NCBI RefSeq assembly: GCF_051521495.1 | Contig: NZ_CP150355.1 | Location: forward strand, 2,046,001-2,110,000 | From: Sorangium sp051521495 | Lineage (GTDB): Bacteria; Myxococcota_A; Polyangia; Polyangiales; Polyangiaceae | Reading direction: 5' to 3' | Length of the DNA stretch: 64,000 nucleotides | Shown here: positions 61,564 to 64,000 of the stretch, piece by piece | Layout of the letters: every line of letters begins with the position of its first letter | How positions within the stretch are numbered: the stretch's first letter is position 1 | Made by a program: the position numbers and the translations under genes | Notes under the pieces: generated by a model | The model's database searches: none | Told to the model about the DNA's origin: nothing | Seen by the model: the letters and a program-made list of their open reading frames with translations, nothing else

Positions 61564-62772
61564 ATGCCCACCATCCATCGAATCGACGCGCTCCACGCTG
61601 AAATGACCGCGTGGCGCCGTGACCTCCACGCCCACCCCGAGACCGCGTTCGAGGAGGCCCGCACCTCGGACTTCGTGGCGGAGAAGCTCGCGTCCTTCGG
61701 CGTGGAGGTCCACCGCGGCCTCGCGAAGACCGGCGTCGTGGGCACGCTCAGGGCCGGGTCGGGCCGCCGCGCCATCGGGCTCCGGGCGGACATGGACGCG
61801 CTGCATGTCCACGAGGCCAATTCGTTCGCCCATCGCTCGCGGAACGAGGGGAAGATGCACGCCTGCGGCCACGACGGACACACGGCGATGCTCCTCGGCG
61901 CCGCCAAGCACCTCGCCGAGACGAGGGCCTTTGACGGCACCGTCCACTTCATCTTCCAGCCCGCCGAGGAGAACGAGGGCGGCGGCCGCGTGATGGTCGA
62001 AGACGGCCTGTTCGAGAGGTTCCCGGTGGAGGCGGTCTTCGGCATGCACAACTGGCCTGGTATCCCCGCCGGCCAGTTCGCCGTGATGCCCGGGATCATG
62101 ATGGCGAGCTTCGATATCTTCGAGATCAAGATCACGGGCCGCGGCGCTCACGCGGGGATGCCTCACCACGCCGTCGATCCGATCGTCGCGGGGAGCGCGC
62201 TCGTGCAGGCGCTGCAGGCGATCACGAGCCGCAGCGTGAGCCCGGTCGACGCGGCGGTGGTCAGCGTCACGCAGTTCCACGCTGGCGACACGTGGAACGT
62301 GATCCCGGACGAGGTCACGCTGCGCGGCTCGGCGCGGGCGCTCAAGCCCGAGGTGCAGGCGCTTGTCGAGGGCGCCATGCGCCGCATCTGTGACGGCATC
62401 GCCGCCGCTCACGGCTGCAGGGTCGCGGTGCGGTACGAGCGCCGCTACCCGCCCATCATCAACACGCCGAGGGAAGTCGACATGGCGATCGCGGCGATGT
62501 CGCAGGTGATCGGCGGTGACAAGGTGCACACCGACATTCAACCCACGATGGGCGCCGAGGACTTTGCGTTCATGCTGCGCGAGAGGCCCGGCGCCTATGT
62601 CTGGCTCGGTAACGGCGTCGGCGCCGAGAGCCGTATGCTGCACAATCCTGGTTACGACTTCAACGACGAGATCCTGCCGATCGGCGCGAGCTATTGGGTG
62701 ACGCTCGTCGAGCAGACGCTATCGAAGAAGGCCCTCGTCTCGGCGGGAGCGGCGCCGGCGGGCGGCGGCTGA
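61564..62772 (+). CDS. M20-family metal-dependent amidohydrolase (hippurate-hydrolase-like)
   Basis: A 402-residue M20D enzyme that cleaves N-acyl amino acids. AAGGGA precedes ATG 61564. The metal ligands are HACGHDGH (Cys101, His103), PAEENEGGG and GMHNWPG, with a dimerisation domain (about 180-290) in the middle and DIQPTMGAEDFAFML and MLHNPGYDFNDEIL at the end. The HPETAFEE start is typical. It is 90 bases after the LanB-like gene, so it likely belongs to the biosynthetic operon and may remove an acyl or aminoacyl group from the product, or serve in resistance. Confidence 0.9.
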   Translation: MPTIHRIDALHAEMTAWRRDLHAHPETAFEEARTSDFVAEKLASFGVEVHRGLAKTGVVGTLRAGSGRRAIGLRADMDALHVHEANSFAHRSRNEGKMHACGHDGHTAMLLGAAKHLAETRAFDGTVHFIFQPAEENEGGGRVMVEDGLFERFPVEAVFGMHNWPGIPAGQFAVMPGIMMASFDIFEIKITGRGAHAGMPHHAVDPIVAGSALVQALQAITSRSVSPVDAAVVSVTQFHAGDTWNVIPDEVTLRGSARALKPEVQALVEGAMRRICDGIAAAHGCRVAVRYERRYPPIINTPREVDMAIAAMSQVIGGDKVHTDIQPTMGAEDFAFMLRERPGAYVWLGNGVGAESRMLHNPGYDFNDEILPIGASYWVTLVEQTLSKKALVSAGAAPAGGG

Positions 62773-62921
62773 GACGAGCGCCGCCGTGTGAGCCTCACGG
62801 CGACGCGCCAGGGCAATGTGGGCCGCTCGGCGAGCCTGCGGATAGGCATCATCGCCGACCTGAATGCCTTGGCTCGAGGAGACGTGCAAGGGGCGAGCGA
62901 CCCATGTAGAACAGGATGAAC

Positions 62922-64000
62922 ATGAGAAAGCCATCCTTACGCTCCTGGAGCTGGACGGGTCCGCTGGCGGCGTCCATCGCGCTTCTCGCCGCCTGCGGCG
63001 ATGGCCCGGAGGATCCCCCGATGGACGGCAGCAGCGTGAGCACCTCGGGCGCCGGCGGCTCCGGCGGCCTGGGCGGCGCGGGCGCTGGGACCAGCGCCGG
63101 CGGCTCCGGAGGCCTGGGTGGCGCGGGCGCTGGGACCGGCGCTGGCGGCTCCGGAGGCCTGGGCGGCGCGGGCGCTGGGACCGGCGCCGGCGGCTCCGGA
63201 GGCCTGGGCGGCGCGGGCGCTGGGACCGGCGCCGGCGGCTCCGGAGGCCTGGGCGGCGCGGGCGCTGGGACCGGCGCTGGCGGCGCCGGCGGGGAGGAGC
63301 CACCGCCGCCCGATCCTGCGGAGCCGCTCTTCGCCGGGAAGAGCATCCCGCGCTTCGATATCTCGCTGTCGCAGGCGTCGATCGACAAGCTCAACGCCAC
63401 GCCCGACGCGTACGTCCCCGGGGAGCTCACGGTGACGCTGGACGGGGAGGTGATCGAGCTCGCCGACATCGGCGTGCGGCTCAAGGGCGTCCTCGGCTCG
63501 TTTCGGACCCTGGACGAAAAGGCCGCATTCCTGCTCAAATTCGACAAGTTCAAAGGCGACCAGACCCTGCTCGGGGTGGAGAAGCTCGCGCTCAACAACA
63601 TGGTCCAGGATCAGAGCATGATCCACGAGCGCCTGGCCTACGCGCTGTTCCGCGCGATGGACGTGCCCGCGCCGCGCTCGGCCCACGCGACGGTCTGGGT
63701 GAACGGCTCGCTCTACGGCCTGTATGCCACCGTCGAGGCAGCGGATAACCCTCGCCTTCTGGATCGATGGCTCGGCGGGCACGACGGCAACCTGTACGAG
63801 GGGGCTTATGGCAGCGATCTCGAGCGCTGGAGCATCGAGACCTTCGACCAGGACAACGGCGACGACGTCGCGTTCGCCGATCTGTTCGATCTCGCGGAGG
63901 CGCTCGACGACATGACGAGCCCGGACACGTTCCTCGCCGAGGCGTCGCGGCTCATCGACATGGATCGCTACCTCGCGTTCGCGGCCACGGAGACCTACAT
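62922..64000 (+). CDS. CotH-kinase-like lipoprotein, 3' end outside the window
   Basis: The gene starts at ATG 62922 (AGG six bases upstream; ATG 62916 is an alternative) and runs off the right edge after about 359 codons. The signal peptide ends in LLAAC, giving a lipoprotein. A low-complexity Gly/Ala linker follows. From about residue 130 the sequence reads FAGKSIPRFDISLSQASIDKL, ADIGVRLKGVLGSFRTLDEKAAFLLKFDKF, LNNMVQDQSMIHERLAYALFRAMDVPAPRSAHATVWVNGSLYG and YEGAYGSDLERW, matching the CotH spore-coat kinase family. CotH kinases phosphorylate Ser residues of partner proteins. It is separated from the M20 gene by 149 bases. Confidence 0.82.
   Translation, partial: MRKPSLRSWSWTGPLAASIALLAACGDGPEDPPMDGSSVSTSGAGGSGGLGGAGAGTSAGGSGGLGGAGAGTGAGGSGGLGGAGAGTGAGGSGGLGGAGAGTGAGGSGGLGGAGAGTGAGGAGGEEPPPPDPAEPLFAGKSIPRFDISLSQASIDKLNATPDAYVPGELTVTLDGEVIELADIGVRLKGVLGSFRTLDEKAAFLLKFDKFKGDQTLLGVEKLALNNMVQDQSMIHERLAYALFRAMDVPAPRSAHATVWVNGSLYGLYATVEAADNPRLLDRWLGGHDGNLYEGAYGSDLERWSIETFDQDNGDDVAFADLFDLAEALDDMTSPDTFLAEASRLIDMDRYLAFAATETY
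63054..63278 (+). repeat. Five 45-bp repeats in the CotH-like gene
   Basis: Five consecutive 45-bp units beginning GGCGGCTCC encode the 15-residue unit GGSGGLGGAGAGT-x-A (x is Ser or Gly). The units are nearly identical; differences are mostly single bases. They form a flexible linker between the lipid anchor and the CotH domain. Confidence 0.85.

Noticed and set aside
63054..63278. Regular direct repeats reminiscent of CRISPR
   Set aside because: The units are contiguous with no unique spacers and encode an in-frame Gly-rich linker.

Overview
The window is high-GC DNA with very strong third-position GC. It looks like a large-genome myxobacterium of the Sorangium/Polyangiales type. The grounds are Gly/Ala-rich lipoproteins of the 'GGAGG' kind, a delta-60 repeat protein, a Ser/Thr kinase fused to a sigma-54 activator, Cys-rich repeat lipoproteins, several STAS-type signalling proteins and a large NRPS. 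The assignment rests on gene style, not on a marker gene. No rRNA, tRNA, CRISPR array, insertion sequence or phage was seen.

Layout. 0-6.5 kb: the end of an unknown gene, then a tightly overlapping sensory operon (HAMP-HPt-ATPase kinase, receiver, YfiR-like protein, TonB-dependent receptor, lipoprotein). 6.7-10.1 kb: a sugar-binding-type lipoprotein with a PAS-PAS-STAS protein, then an ArsR/SRPBCC pair. 10.3-12.9 kb (minus): two lipoproteins and trehalose-phosphatase otsB. 13.2-15.5 kb: an MFS permease with an NMT1/SsuA-like binding lipoprotein. 15.6-21.2 kb: an RND efflux operon (minus) divergent from its likely LysR regulator. 21.2-27.4 kb: a LacI-like-sensor/STAS protein, a small Cys protein, a TPR protein and a delta-60 lipoprotein. 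27.5-34.1 kb: a giant kinase-TPR-GAF-sigma-54 activator, divergent from two lipoproteins across a phased repeat array. 34.5-37.7 kb: a second LacI-like-sensor/STAS protein and an agmatinase-family enzyme. 37.8-41.6 kb (minus): an M28 peptidase lipoprotein and nrfHA (nitrite to ammonia) behind a sigma-54 promoter match. 41.9-44.7 kb: a truncated PhyH gene, an MFS transporter and a Gfo/Idh/MocA oxidoreductase.

44.9-62.8 kb is the highlight. sbnA and sbnB should make 2,3-diaminopropionate. A 3468-residue FAAL-ACP-C-A(luciferase-like monooxygenase insert)-PCP-C-A-PCP-TE synthetase follows, then a GNAT/FemAB-like transferase, a small LanB-like (lantibiotic dehydratase N-domain) protein and an M20 amidohydrolase. 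The binding-pocket residues read by eye are close to a glycine code in A1 and suggest a diamino acid in A2. This points to an N-acyl-Gly*-Dap lipopeptide in which the glycine may be oxidised, possibly tailored by aminoacyl-tRNA-dependent enzymes. The window ends inside a CotH-like lipoprotein gene.

All calls come from reading motifs and reading frames by eye. No database search was possible, and residue positions are approximate unless a codon was counted.
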